A stretch of 28,582 nucleotides of DNA. Source: JALYXS01 sp051003795. GTDB lineage: Bacteria; Acidobacteriota; Terriglobia; Bryobacterales; Bryobacteraceae. The DNA lies in the NCBI GenBank assembly GCA_051003795.1, contig JBPCKZ010000078.1:1-28582 (forward strand). The letters are read 5' to 3'. The notes below the pieces were generated by a model. The model did not search any database and had not been told where the DNA came from. It was given only the letters and a program-made list of their open reading frames with translations. Below are positions 15,696 through 23,224 of the stretch, one piece after another. The first letter of the stretch is position 1. Every line of letters begins with the position of its first letter. The translations under genes and the position numbers were made by a program.

Positions 15696-16701
15696 GCGTG
15701 GCGAGTTCCCGCAACGGAATCCGATGCTCCAGGATCAGGCGCCGGACTTCTCTTCCCGATAGCTTCCGGATCTTGCGAATCTCCCGCCGCTTGCGAAGCA
15801 TTTTGGGGAGCAGCCAAAGCGCTTCCAGATCGCCTTGAATCATCGCGCGCGCGAGCGTCCACTTGCCGTGCATGCCGGGGAATAAGGCGGTCTCGCCTTG
15901 GCCTCGAAAGGCCGCGAGCGCTCCCGCCGAAAGCCGGGCGAGATAGTAAAACTTGTTCACCAGAAGCAAGCTCCACGGAAAGAGCTTGGCCACAAGCAGC
16001 ACGCGATTCCGTTCAATGAGCCGAAGCCGGCGCGCGCTCGTCAAGCCCAAGCTCGACGCGCGACGATGCCGCGCGACCGCATGCGGCGTGTAAACGCATT
16101 TCCATCCCGCGATTCGCGCGCGCAATCCCAATTCCGCGTCGTCCCCGTAAGCGAAAAAATCTTCGTCGAATCCGCCAATGCGGTCGAGCATGCTCTTGCG
16201 ATACATGGCCGCGCATCCGTCGGGCCATAGCACTTCTTCGTCGCGGTCGTACTGGCCCTCGTCGAGGGCGCCCGTTCCGCGCCCGCGGTTTTGCCCATCC
16301 GGATATATTAGATGGCCCGCTTTATCGATGCGCCTCGGATCTTCGTATACCAGGATCTTCGAAGCCGCCATGCCAATATCCGGAGCGTCCACGAAAACGC
16401 GTTGAAGCGCCGCCAGCCAGTTCGGATCCGCCTCCGCGTCATTGTTCAAGAGAGCGATGAGATCTCCATTCGCGGCGTCGATTCCCTGATTGTTCGCCGC
16501 GCAAAATCCCCGGTTGGCGGAGTTACGGATCACGCGAAACTCGGGGAACTCCGATGCGATCATCTCGACCGAACCATCCTCCGAACCGTTGTCGATAACG
16601 ATCGTTTCCGCCGCCGGACTTGTCTGCCCGCGCAAGCTGGCAAGACACGCCCGTAGCAGCGGCTTCCGGTTCCAGTTCACTACGATCACGGTAACTTTCA
16701 T
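15682..16701 (-). CDS. Family 2 glycosyltransferase
   Basis: 339 residues from ATG 16701; the frame is open further upstream but MKVTVIVVNWNR is the natural N-terminus. The GT-A core shows VTVIVVNWNRKPLLRACLASL, IVIDNGSEDGSVEMI, NRGFCAANNQGID and LIALLNNDAEADPNWLAAL (the metal-binding DxD region as NND near 86-88), then a WPDGCAAMYRKSMLDRIGGFDEDFFAYGDDAELGLRAR acceptor-domain segment typical of rhamnosyltransferase-like GT2 enzymes. The C-terminus has a hydrophobic patch and a very basic tail. Probably adds a sugar to a lipid-linked polysaccharide in the cytoplasm. First gene of the 16701-12198 run; a -10-like TATAAT lies upstream. Confidence 0.92.
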   Translation of the reverse strand: MKVTVIVVNWNRKPLLRACLASLRGQTSPAAETIVIDNGSEDGSVEMIASEFPEFRVIRNSANRGFCAANNQGIDAANGDLIALLNNDAEADPNWLAALQRVFVDAPDIGMAASKILVYEDPRRIDKAGHLIYPDGQNRGRGTGALDEGQYDRDEEVLWPDGCAAMYRKSMLDRIGGFDEDFFAYGDDAELGLRARIAGWKCVYTPHAVARHRRASSLGLTSARRLRLIERNRVLLVAKLFPWSLLLVNKFYYLARLSAGALAAFRGQGETALFPGMHGKWTLARAMIQGDLEALWLLPKMLRKRREIRKIRKLSGREVRRLILEHRIPLRELATHAAV

Positions 16702-16732
16702 GTATCCAATGAGATGGAAGCGCGCTTGTAGT

Positions 16733-16738
16733 ATTATA
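16733..16738 (-). promoter_or_regulatory. Candidate -10 box for the glycosyltransferase operon
   Basis: On the minus strand this reads TATAAT, about 32 bases before the ATG at 16701, in the 62-base gap shared with the divergent rodZ-like gene. No convincing -35 box is visible at 17 bases spacing, so support is limited. Confidence 0.35.
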
Positions 16739-16763
16739 ACGGTTAGGCGAAGAATTTCGAGCA

Positions 16764-17699
16764 ATGACTTCCATTGGCGAAACACTGCGACGCGAACGTT
16801 TACGGCTAGGCCTCGACCTGGCACACGTTGCCGACCGCACGAAAATCGGAACCCGCTTACTCCAAGCCATGGAAGCGGACGATTTCGATAAATTGCCCGG
16901 CGGCGTGTTCAGCCGTAGTTTTATCAAGCAGTACGCCCGCATTCTCGGCTTGGATGAGGAAGCCATCGCCGCCGAGTACAAGACCATTCAGCAGAAGAAC
17001 GAGGAATCGCCACCGGCGCCGCAAGGGTTTCGGTCGCAGTCGGATATCGCAAGTGTTGTGCCGGTGAGGGGCGGATTTCGGATTTCCGAACTACACCCGC
17101 ACTCGAGGTCCATGCTGGTTTCGGCTGGATGGATCGTTATCGCCATCGGGACCGGTCTGGCGGCATATTTTTTCTTGAATCATTCACCCTCGCCCGCCGC
17201 CGCATCGCCCAATCGCGTTACGAAATCCGAGCCGGCGCCGGTTACGCCCCGCAAAACCGAAGCGGCGAAACAGGAAGCCATAACACCGCAACCTGTAACA
17301 CCGGAACCTGTAACACCGCAACCTGTAACACCGGAACCTGTGACGACCGAAGCGGCGGCTTCCCTCGCGCCCGCGTCCCTGGTGTCCGCCCCAGCCAGTC
17401 CCGTCCAGGTGTTCCTCAAGGCGACCGAACAATCGTGGATTTCGGTGTTTGCCGATGGCCGGAACAAGTTCACGGGGATTTTGCAACCGAACGAGAGCAA
17501 GCAAATCGATGCGGACGAGCGCGTGAAAGTGACGACCGGGAATTCGGGCGGCTTGTATATTTCGCTCAACGGCAAATCCATCGGCCCCATTGGACCCACC
17601 GGCCAGAGGAGCACGATCGAGCTAACGGCCGAGGGCGCTCACGTAGTGCGGCGCACGTCCGCGGAAAGCGCGGAGGCATTACCGGATCCTCTACTTTGA
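16764..17699 (+). CDS. rodZ: RodZ-like helix-turn-helix membrane protein
   Basis: 311 residues with the RodZ layout: an N-terminal XRE-type helix-turn-helix at about 1-75 (IGETLRRERLRLGLDLAHVAD, TKIGTRLLQAMEADDFDKLPGGVFSRSFIKQYARILGLD), one membrane helix at about 115-135 (LVSAGWIVIAIGTGLAAYFFL), a Pro/Thr/Ala-rich periplasmic linker containing short exact repeats, and a C-terminal DUF4115-like beta domain from about 212 (VQVFLKATEQSWISVFADG, GILQPNESKQIDAD, ISLNGKSIGPIGPTGQ). In characterised bacteria RodZ anchors MreB to the elongation machinery through the HTH domain; no mreB is in the window, though a PBP2 gene lies 8 kb away. Its 3' end overlaps pgsA by 61 bases. Confidence 0.85.
   Translation: MTSIGETLRRERLRLGLDLAHVADRTKIGTRLLQAMEADDFDKLPGGVFSRSFIKQYARILGLDEEAIAAEYKTIQQKNEESPPAPQGFRSQSDIASVVPVRGGFRISELHPHSRSMLVSAGWIVIAIGTGLAAYFFLNHSPSPAAASPNRVTKSEPAPVTPRKTEAAKQEAITPQPVTPEPVTPQPVTPEPVTTEAAASLAPASLVSAPASPVQVFLKATEQSWISVFADGRNKFTGILQPNESKQIDADERVKVTTGNSGGLYISLNGKSIGPIGPTGQRSTIELTAEGAHVVRRTSAESAEALPDPLL
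17281..17340 (+). repeat. Tandem repeat in rodZ linker
   Basis: A 30-bp unit occurs twice without change (17281-17310, 17311-17340). Each unit is two near-identical 15-mers, differing by CCGCAACCTG versus CCGGAACCTG. It encodes alternating TPQPV and TPEPV in the periplasmic linker. All units are multiples of three, so copy number can vary without frameshift. Confidence 0.95.
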
Positions 17700-18322
17700 C
17701 GAATCGCGTCCAGCCTGCGCCGGCGCTCAACCAGTAACAGCTCGCGGCGTCTTCTGCGCTTGACGCCAATATCCACGACCCTCCAGAATTTCCGGAAATA
17801 ATCGAGCGCGGAGAGTATCGCGAAAAGAACCACGCCCCAGGTAGCCCAGATCGCCATTCCCGCCATGGCCGGGTGCCGCATACTGAGCAGGAGGCAGGAA
17901 ATGGCAATCACCTGCGCGATGGTTTTGGTCTTCCCAAGCTCGCTCGCTTTGATGGTGTAGCCTTCGGCCGACGCGATGCTTCTCAATCCCGAGACGGCGA
18001 ACTCGCGCCCAATAATCAAGATTACAATCCACGCGGGAACCGCGCGCACTTGCACGAGCGCGATGAATGCGGCGGAGATCAGCAGCTTGTCGGCAATGGG
18101 ATCGAGCAGCGTTCCGATGGTGGTGACTTGGCCCCAACGGCGGGCCAGATAGCCGTCCAGGAGGTCCGTGAAAGCCGCGCACAAAAAGATTCCGAGCGCC
18201 ACCCACTCGTTGGTAATCAAAACTCCGCGAAAGTGAAGCGTGACGTTTTCCTGCACCAGCGCCGCCACCAGCAGCGGCACGAAGAATATCCGCGAAATCG
18301 TCAAAAAGTTTGGAATATTCAT
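17639..18322 (-). CDS. pgsA: CDP-diacylglycerol-glycerol-3-phosphate 3-phosphatidyltransferase
   Basis: Makes phosphatidylglycerol phosphate, the committed step of anionic phospholipid synthesis, in the inner membrane. 227 residues from ATG 18322. The complete CDP-alcohol phosphotransferase signature is present: D53-x2-D56-G57-x2-A60-R61-x8-G70-x3-D74-x3-D78, in FTDLLDGYLARRWG...GTLLDPIADKLL. MNIPNFLTISRIFFVPLL at the N-terminus is typical of PgsA, and about five further membrane segments follow (IVILIIGREFAVSGLR, ATWGVVLFAILSAL). The C-terminus carries an unusual arginine-rich tail (KRRRRRELLLVERRRRL) and about 20 residues overlapping the end of the convergent rodZ-like gene. An alternative ATG at 18358 would add a Gly/Pro-rich dozen residues. 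Confidence 0.92.
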   Translation of the reverse strand: MNIPNFLTISRIFFVPLLVAALVQENVTLHFRGVLITNEWVALGIFLCAAFTDLLDGYLARRWGQVTTIGTLLDPIADKLLISAAFIALVQVRAVPAWIVILIIGREFAVSGLRSIASAEGYTIKASELGKTKTIAQVIAISCLLLSMRHPAMAGMAIWATWGVVLFAILSALDYFRKFWRVVDIGVKRRRRRELLLVERRRRLDAIRQSRGSGNASALSADVRRTT

Positions 18323-18410
18323 GGTACCCGCGCCACCGGGCGGCCCGCCGCCTTTCATGACTTTAATGTTACGCGAGAAACTCGGCCACTGAACAACTAC
18401 TCTATCTAGT

Positions 18411-18416
18411 AGGGGA
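18411..18416 (+). promoter_or_regulatory. Ribosome binding site for the GH18/NodB/GT2 gene
   Basis: AGGGGA lies 5 bases before GTG 18422 and supports that start. A small inverted repeat CTACT/AGTAG (18397-18401, 18408-18412) overlaps its first bases and might weakly mask it. Confidence 0.5.
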
Positions 18417-18421
18417 CAAAA

Positions 18422-21400
18422 GTGCCGGAACAGCCCAAACCTTTCGTGTTTCACGATCCATCCGGCAAGCGATGGGCGCGCTTCCGCCGCGGGATCGGGA
18501 CATTGATCGTAATCCTCGGGGCCGCGTTCTCGCTGTTCCTGTTGAGTATCACGGTACTTCCGCAGCTCCCGGCGTTAGGGCTGCCCGCGGTGGCGCCCTT
18601 GCCAAGTTATGACGAAGTCCGCAAGATCATTCGCGGAGATAAGAGCGAAATCAACGTACCTTACAAGATGCGCAGGGCCGCAAAGAACATTAAGTACGTT
18701 CGCTCCATCTCGCCCGTAATGCATCTGAAATCCGCCGCTCGCGCGGGCGACGGCCATCCGCTGGTTTTCGGATATTTCGTCAATTGGGATCGCGGCAGCA
18801 TCGTTTCCCTTCGCGAAAATCTCGGCCATTTGACGCACTTGCTGCCCGAGTGGCTGGTGCTGCAAAACTCGCAAGGCGATCTGGACGATCAAAGCGATCC
18901 CACGGTCGTCGAAATCGCGAAACAAGGCAAGCTGCCCATTATCGCGATGGTTACCAACGCGCGCGATGCCGACACTTGGCGGCCGGCCGATGTCCGCGTC
19001 ATCCTGAACGATCCCACGCGGCGCGCCGACTTGATTCAGAACATCTACAACAATCTGGTTGAACATAAGTTCGCGGGCGTCAACATAGATTTCGAAGGCC
19101 TCATCAAAAAAGATCGCGAGCCGCTGATCAAGTTCATGACCGCGGTGAGCGCGAAACTTAAGCCGGCCGGATTCCTGGTAACGGAGAGCGTTCCAGTGGA
19201 GGATGAGGCCTACGATTTGAAACGCCTGGCCGCGATTAACGATTACATCGTGCCGATGGTTTACGACGAGCACTATCAGTCCGGAACGCCAGGGCCGGTC
19301 GCCTCCGAGCAGTGGTTTGAAGGCGAACTAGACCGTCTGGCCAAGCTCGTTCCGCCGGAGAAGACGGTGGTCGGGTTCGCCAACTACGGTTACGACTGGA
19401 TTATCGGATCGACGGGTGGAGCGGAAGTAGCGTTCAGCGACGTAATGGTTGCGGCGAAGGCCAACCACGCCGCAATTCAATGGGACGATCAGACCGAAAA
19501 TCCGGTGCTTCGTTATCGCAACGGCAAAGACCAGCACGAGGTGTGGTTTCTCGACGCGGTGACGGCGGTCAATCAGGTTCAGGCCGTGAACGACGGCGGA
19601 TTCCGCGGCGTAGGCCTATGGAGGCTCGGCGCGGAAGATCCGGATCTCTGGAAAGTGTTGAAACCCGGCGCATGGCCGGAACCGATTTTCAATGTCGCGG
19701 ACCTGTTCCATCTCACCGCCACGAAGGTGGTCAGCCATTACGGGCTGGGCGAAATCATTCGCGTTTCGCATAGCCCGGAGGATGGGCGGCGCTCGGTTTC
19801 CGAACAGAAAACCGCGGATGACGACGTAAGCGAGAAATACGAAGAATATCCGACTTACTACGTCGTCGATCATAGCGGGGAGACAGCGGATAAGTTCGTT
19901 TGCTTGACTTTCGACGACGGGCCCGACCCGAAGTATACGCCTCGCATCCTCGACATATTGAAGCAGAAGAAAGTACCGGCCACTTTTTTCGTCGTCGGTG
20001 TCAATGCGGAATCGAACATCGGTTTGATCCGCCGCGAGTATCAAGAAGGCAATCAGATCGGGAACCATACTTACTCGCATCCCAATATTGCCGAGACGTC
20101 GGCCAAGCGCACGGAGTTGGAGCTTACCGCCACGCAGCGAATTTTGGAAAACGCAATCGGCGTCTCGACGATAATGTTCCGGCCGCCCTACAACGCGGAT
20201 AGCGAGCCGCAGACTCCCGAGGAACTGGTGCCTCTTTTGCGCGCGCAGAAGCTGAATTACGTCACCATCGGGGAAACCATCGATCCCCGCGATTGGCAGC
20301 CCGGTGCGACGGCTAACGGCATTCTCGAAGAGGTCGAGAATGAGAAGGAAAACGGGCACATCATCCTGTTGCATGACGCCGGCGGAGATCGCTCGGCCAC
20401 GGTAGCGGCCCTGCCGCGCATTATCGATTATTTTCAATCGCAGGGCTACCGCTTCGGGCGCGTGGGCGATGTAATTGGGAAAAGCGAGGCGCAGGTAATG
20501 CCGGTCCCCTCGCGCGACGAAATGCGTTGGGCGCGCATTGAAGGGCGGGCTTTCGATTTCAAGAGCAACGTGATGGGGTCTCTCGGAGTGCTGTTTCTGA
20601 TCGCGATTTACCTCACGCTGCTGCGCTCGCTGATCTTCGGAATCCTCGCCATTATTCAAAAACGACGCGAAGGAAAGCTGCGCTTCGACCTCGCGTTCCA
20701 CCCGCCGGTGTCGGTGATCGTCGCCGCGTACAACGAAGAGACGGTTATCGTAAGAACCGTCGAATCGATCTTGAAAAATGGGTATGACGCTCTTGAAGTT
20801 ATCGTGGTGGACGACGGTTCTACCGATAAAACGCTGGAAGTTCTGCGGGCGAACTTTTCGGGCGAGCCGCGCGTCCGCATCTTCAGCCAGCCGAATGGGG
20901 GGAAATCCTCGGCGTTGAATCGCGCGATAGCCAATTCGCGGAATGAAATTCTGATCGCGCTCGATGCCGATACGCTATTTCGCGCGGGAACCGTCGATAA
21001 GCTTGCGCGGCATTTCGCCGATCCGAAAATCGGGGCGGTTTCCGGGAATGCGCGCGTCGGAAACAAGGTCAACCTGTTGACACGCTTCCAATCGATCGAA
21101 TACATCTACGGATTCAATCTGGACCGGCGCGCGCTCGATCTGCTCAACGCGATCACGGTGGTTCCGGGCGCCGTGGGGGCATGGCGCAAACAGTTGATTC
21201 TCGAAGCGGGCAGCTTCGGACACGATACGCTCGCCGAAGATGCCGACCTCACCATTGCGATCCGCCGCATGGGTTACACCATCCGGTACGAGGAAGACGC
21301 GATTGCCTACACGGAAGCGCCCGAAGATACTCGCGGCCTGGCGAAACAGCGTTTCCGCTGGGCGTTCGGCACTTTGCAAGCCGCGTGGAAGCATCGCGAC

Positions 21401-21772
21401 GCCATGTTCATGCCGCGCTACGGCACGCTGGGGTTTGTGGCGCTGCCGAGCATCTGGCTGTTTCAGGTGCTGCTATCGGCGCTTTCGCCTTTCGCCGAGG
21501 TCTGCATGTTCATTGGCCTGTTCGCGGGCAACTGGAAGGTGATTCTCAGCTACTATCTGGCTTTCTTTGTTCTGGAACTGCTGACGGGCGTGCTGGCGTA
21601 TTCGCTTGAAGGGATTGCGCCTTGGGACCTCACCCTGCTGTTCTTCCAGCGAATCTACTACCGTCAGTTGATGTATTATGTGCTCGCGAAATCGCTGCTT
21701 TTCGCCATGCGCGGGCGGCTGGTGGGCTGGGGCAAGCTGGAACGCCGGGCGACGGTGGGGGACGTGGGGTGA
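18422..21772 (+). CDS. Trifunctional membrane protein: GH18-like + NodB polysaccharide deacetylase + GT2 synthase
   Basis: 1116 residues. A membrane helix at about 24-46 is followed by a GH18-like domain (about 115-420): FGYFVNWDRGS, AGVNIDFEGL, IVPMVYDEHYQ, FRGVGLWRLGAEDP. Its catalytic motif keeps Asp223 and Glu225 but has Ala218 and Asn221 where canonical chitinases have Asp. A NodB deacetylase follows (about 490-690): TFDDGPD with Asp498/Asp499, GNHTYSH with His549/His553, RPPY, and LLHDAGGDRS with His651. After a membrane helix at about 718-740 comes a processive GT2 domain (PVSVIVAAYNEE, VVDDGSTD, ALDADT, AEDADL, QRFRW) and three or so C-terminal helices. It probably polymerises, exports and N-deacetylates a GlcNAc-type polymer, with the GH18-like part trimming or binding it outside. 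Substrate is inferred. Confidence 0.93.
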   Translation: MPEQPKPFVFHDPSGKRWARFRRGIGTLIVILGAAFSLFLLSITVLPQLPALGLPAVAPLPSYDEVRKIIRGDKSEINVPYKMRRAAKNIKYVRSISPVMHLKSAARAGDGHPLVFGYFVNWDRGSIVSLRENLGHLTHLLPEWLVLQNSQGDLDDQSDPTVVEIAKQGKLPIIAMVTNARDADTWRPADVRVILNDPTRRADLIQNIYNNLVEHKFAGVNIDFEGLIKKDREPLIKFMTAVSAKLKPAGFLVTESVPVEDEAYDLKRLAAINDYIVPMVYDEHYQSGTPGPVASEQWFEGELDRLAKLVPPEKTVVGFANYGYDWIIGSTGGAEVAFSDVMVAAKANHAAIQWDDQTENPVLRYRNGKDQHEVWFLDAVTAVNQVQAVNDGGFRGVGLWRLGAEDPDLWKVLKPGAWPEPIFNVADLFHLTATKVVSHYGLGEIIRVSHSPEDGRRSVSEQKTADDDVSEKYEEYPTYYVVDHSGETADKFVCLTFDDGPDPKYTPRILDILKQKKVPATFFVVGVNAESNIGLIRREYQEGNQIGNHTYSHPNIAETSAKRTELELTATQRILENAIGVSTIMFRPPYNADSEPQTPEELVPLLRAQKLNYVTIGETIDPRDWQPGATANGILEEVENEKENGHIILLHDAGGDRSATVAALPRIIDYFQSQGYRFGRVGDVIGKSEAQVMPVPSRDEMRWARIEGRAFDFKSNVMGSLGVLFLIAIYLTLLRSLIFGILAIIQKRREGKLRFDLAFHPPVSVIVAAYNEETVIVRTVESILKNGYDALEVIVVDDGSTDKTLEVLRANFSGEPRVRIFSQPNGGKSSALNRAIANSRNEILIALDADTLFRAGTVDKLARHFADPKIGAVSGNARVGNKVNLLTRFQSIEYIYGFNLDRRALDLLNAITVVPGAVGAWRKQLILEAGSFGHDTLAEDADLTIAIRRMGYTIRYEEDAIAYTEAPEDTRGLAKQRFRWAFGTLQAAWKHRDAMFMPRYGTLGFVALPSIWLFQVLLSALSPFAEVCMFIGLFAGNWKVILSYYLAFFVLELLTGVLAYSLEGIAPWDLTLLFFQRIYYRQLMYYVLAKSLLFAMRGRLVGWGKLERRATVGDVG

Positions 21773-21884
21773 CGTTGGTGTCCGGGCAGCGATATTTCGT
21801 ATGGGCCGGCCCTAATGTTTTCCTTTTTGCCGCCGATTTACTCCTTGGCGGAATACATGATTAATTAGGAGGGAATGGATCCGT

Positions 21885-22292
21885 ATGAAAAGACACGAAT
21901 CCGAAGCGCGCGTGCTCTGTTCGGAGTTGGTTTTGCTGAAATGGCGGGATCGCTCCGGAATCGAGCGGGAGAGCGTTGGCGATCTCGAGGCCATCTCGGC
22001 TTCGGAAGCCTGGCTGCTGGTGGACGACCCGATTCCAGAGGCAACTCCGCTCAGTATCGGCGTTCGCCGCGCCGAGCTAAAAGGCCAAGTCCGGCGCTGC
22101 ACTGTTCAAAGTGCGGCACACGGGTTGGCCGTGCGGTTCGATTGCGGAACGACCTGGTCCCGCCGGTGTTTCACGCCGAAGCATCTGCTCGACCCAGCCG
22201 TACTGACGATCGATAATCTCATGCGCGAACTGAAGCCCGACATCGCGGCTTGCTGGAAGCCGCGCACCATGAGCGGCTCTTCGACTTCTTAG
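21885..22292 (+). CDS. PilZ-like domain protein
   Basis: 135 residues, soluble. The pattern CSELVLLKWRDRSG..ESVGDLEAISASEAWLLVDDPIPEATPLSIGV...LKGQVRRCTVQSAAHGLAVRFDCGTTW resembles a compact PilZ-type beta barrel, and TPKHLLDP near residue 97 is a stretch I associate with small PilZ-like proteins of acidobacteria. The classic c-di-GMP-binding RxxxR is not clearly present and the usual D/NxSxxG is changed to ISASEAW, so nucleotide binding is doubtful. AGGAGG at 21867-21872 precedes the ATG by 12 bases. It follows the polysaccharide synthase gene by 112 bases and could regulate it, as PilZ proteins do for cellulose and PNAG synthases, but this is inference. Its TAG stop overlaps the convergent gene's TAA. 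Confidence 0.6.
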   Translation: MKRHESEARVLCSELVLLKWRDRSGIERESVGDLEAISASEAWLLVDDPIPEATPLSIGVRRAELKGQVRRCTVQSAAHGLAVRFDCGTTWSRRCFTPKHLLDPAVLTIDNLMRELKPDIAACWKPRTMSGSSTS

Positions 22293-23224
22293 AAGCGGCG
22301 CGCGCGCTTCTCGATCGCGGGCGCCAATCCGACGGGCGACATCGCCGCTTCCGGACAGTAGCGGGCAATCGTCTCCATCCCAATGGAAGCGCGGCGAACC
22401 CGCTCTTTCGATAGCGCGATTACGGTGCTTTCCAGATGCGTACCGCTAGGGTAGACGTCCGGCGCGTTGCGCAGGCCAAATTTCAGGTAGATCGGCGCGG
22501 CAACCCGGATCAGCTCGGGAATTTCGTAATAGCGCAGAAATCCGCCGATGTTGTCCGGCGCTTCCACATAAAAATCGATTGGCGCCCGGATCGCGGCCCG
22601 AATCGCGGCAATCTGGGGGATGCTCAGATCCGACGGCACGTTAATGGTAGTCGCGCCCAGGTCTTCCAGAAGCCGCGCCGAGGCCGGATTGCAAGGAGCC
22701 ATCATCACGGACGTCTTGACGATGAGGTCCGCCGGACAATGTCCGGAAGCCTTCAGCTTTCCGATCGCCTGAAGCAGCCCCAGATCGGAGACTAGAACGC
22801 TCTTCAGCCCCAGATCGACGGCGCGCGCCAGGTCCTCAAGGGCGAATGCGAGCTGGTCCGCGCCGCGCAGGCTCAAACCCAACGATTTCCCCGCTGGAGA
22901 GTAGGCTTGCGCGCCGGTATCGAACGTCGCGCGCGGGCCGATGAACAGATTCACCTCGATGGCCGCTTTACGGCCCATTTCCAGCATCTCCGAGATTTCG
23001 GAATCGGTCATGAGCATGATTCCGCTCCCCTGGCTGACGCGGTGCAGCGGCACGTTCCGGGCGGAGGCTTCCTGCAAAACGGCGCCGAGAACGCGCGGAC
23101 CTTCGGTGCTGGGGATCTCGATGCGATACTGGCCCCCATCGGAGAATCGATGCGGGGATGCGGGCGCTTCGGCGGGATCTTCGCCAGGGAGGCCCAAGCT
23201 AGTGAGAAATTCGCGTGATTTCAT
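22289..23224 (-). CDS. U32-family peptidase-like protein
   Basis: 311 residues. The segments YRIEIPSTEGPRVLGAVLQEA, MTDSEISEMLEMGRKAAIEVNLFIGPRA, LEDLARAVDLGLKSVLVSDLGLLQAIGKLK, KTSVMMAPCNPASARLLEDLGATTINVPSDLSIPQIAAIR and DFYVEAPDNIGG outline a TIM-barrel of the peptidase U32 (collagenase/UbiU-UbiV/RlhA-like) type. Only three cysteines are seen (in GHCPAD, APCNPA, RYCPEA), fewer than the four that bind the iron-sulfur cluster in UbiU/UbiV, so those activities are not supported. U32 members are often misnamed peptidases; the real substrate is unknown. The ATG overlaps the thrB stop by four bases (ATGA), so it is co-translated with homoserine kinase. Confidence 0.65.
   Translation of the reverse strand: MKSREFLTSLGLPGEDPAEAPASPHRFSDGGQYRIEIPSTEGPRVLGAVLQEASARNVPLHRVSQGSGIMLMTDSEISEMLEMGRKAAIEVNLFIGPRATFDTGAQAYSPAGKSLGLSLRGADQLAFALEDLARAVDLGLKSVLVSDLGLLQAIGKLKASGHCPADLIVKTSVMMAPCNPASARLLEDLGATTINVPSDLSIPQIAAIRAAIRAPIDFYVEAPDNIGGFLRYYEIPELIRVAAPIYLKFGLRNAPDVYPSGTHLESTVIALSKERVRRASIGMETIARYCPEAAMSPVGLAPAIEKRARRF

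Noticed and set aside
17281..17340. Short tandem repeat as a CRISPR-like array
   Set aside because: No spacers; it is in-frame coding repeat of the RodZ linker.
19616..20701. 361-codon open frame antisense to the deacetylase domain
   Set aside because: Opposes intact NodB motifs and has no features of its own.
21803..21828. GGGCCGGCCC followed by T-rich sequence as a terminator after the fusion gene
   Set aside because: A 10-base palindrome leaves only a 3-bp stem with a 4-base loop; too weak, although the T-rich run is suggestive.
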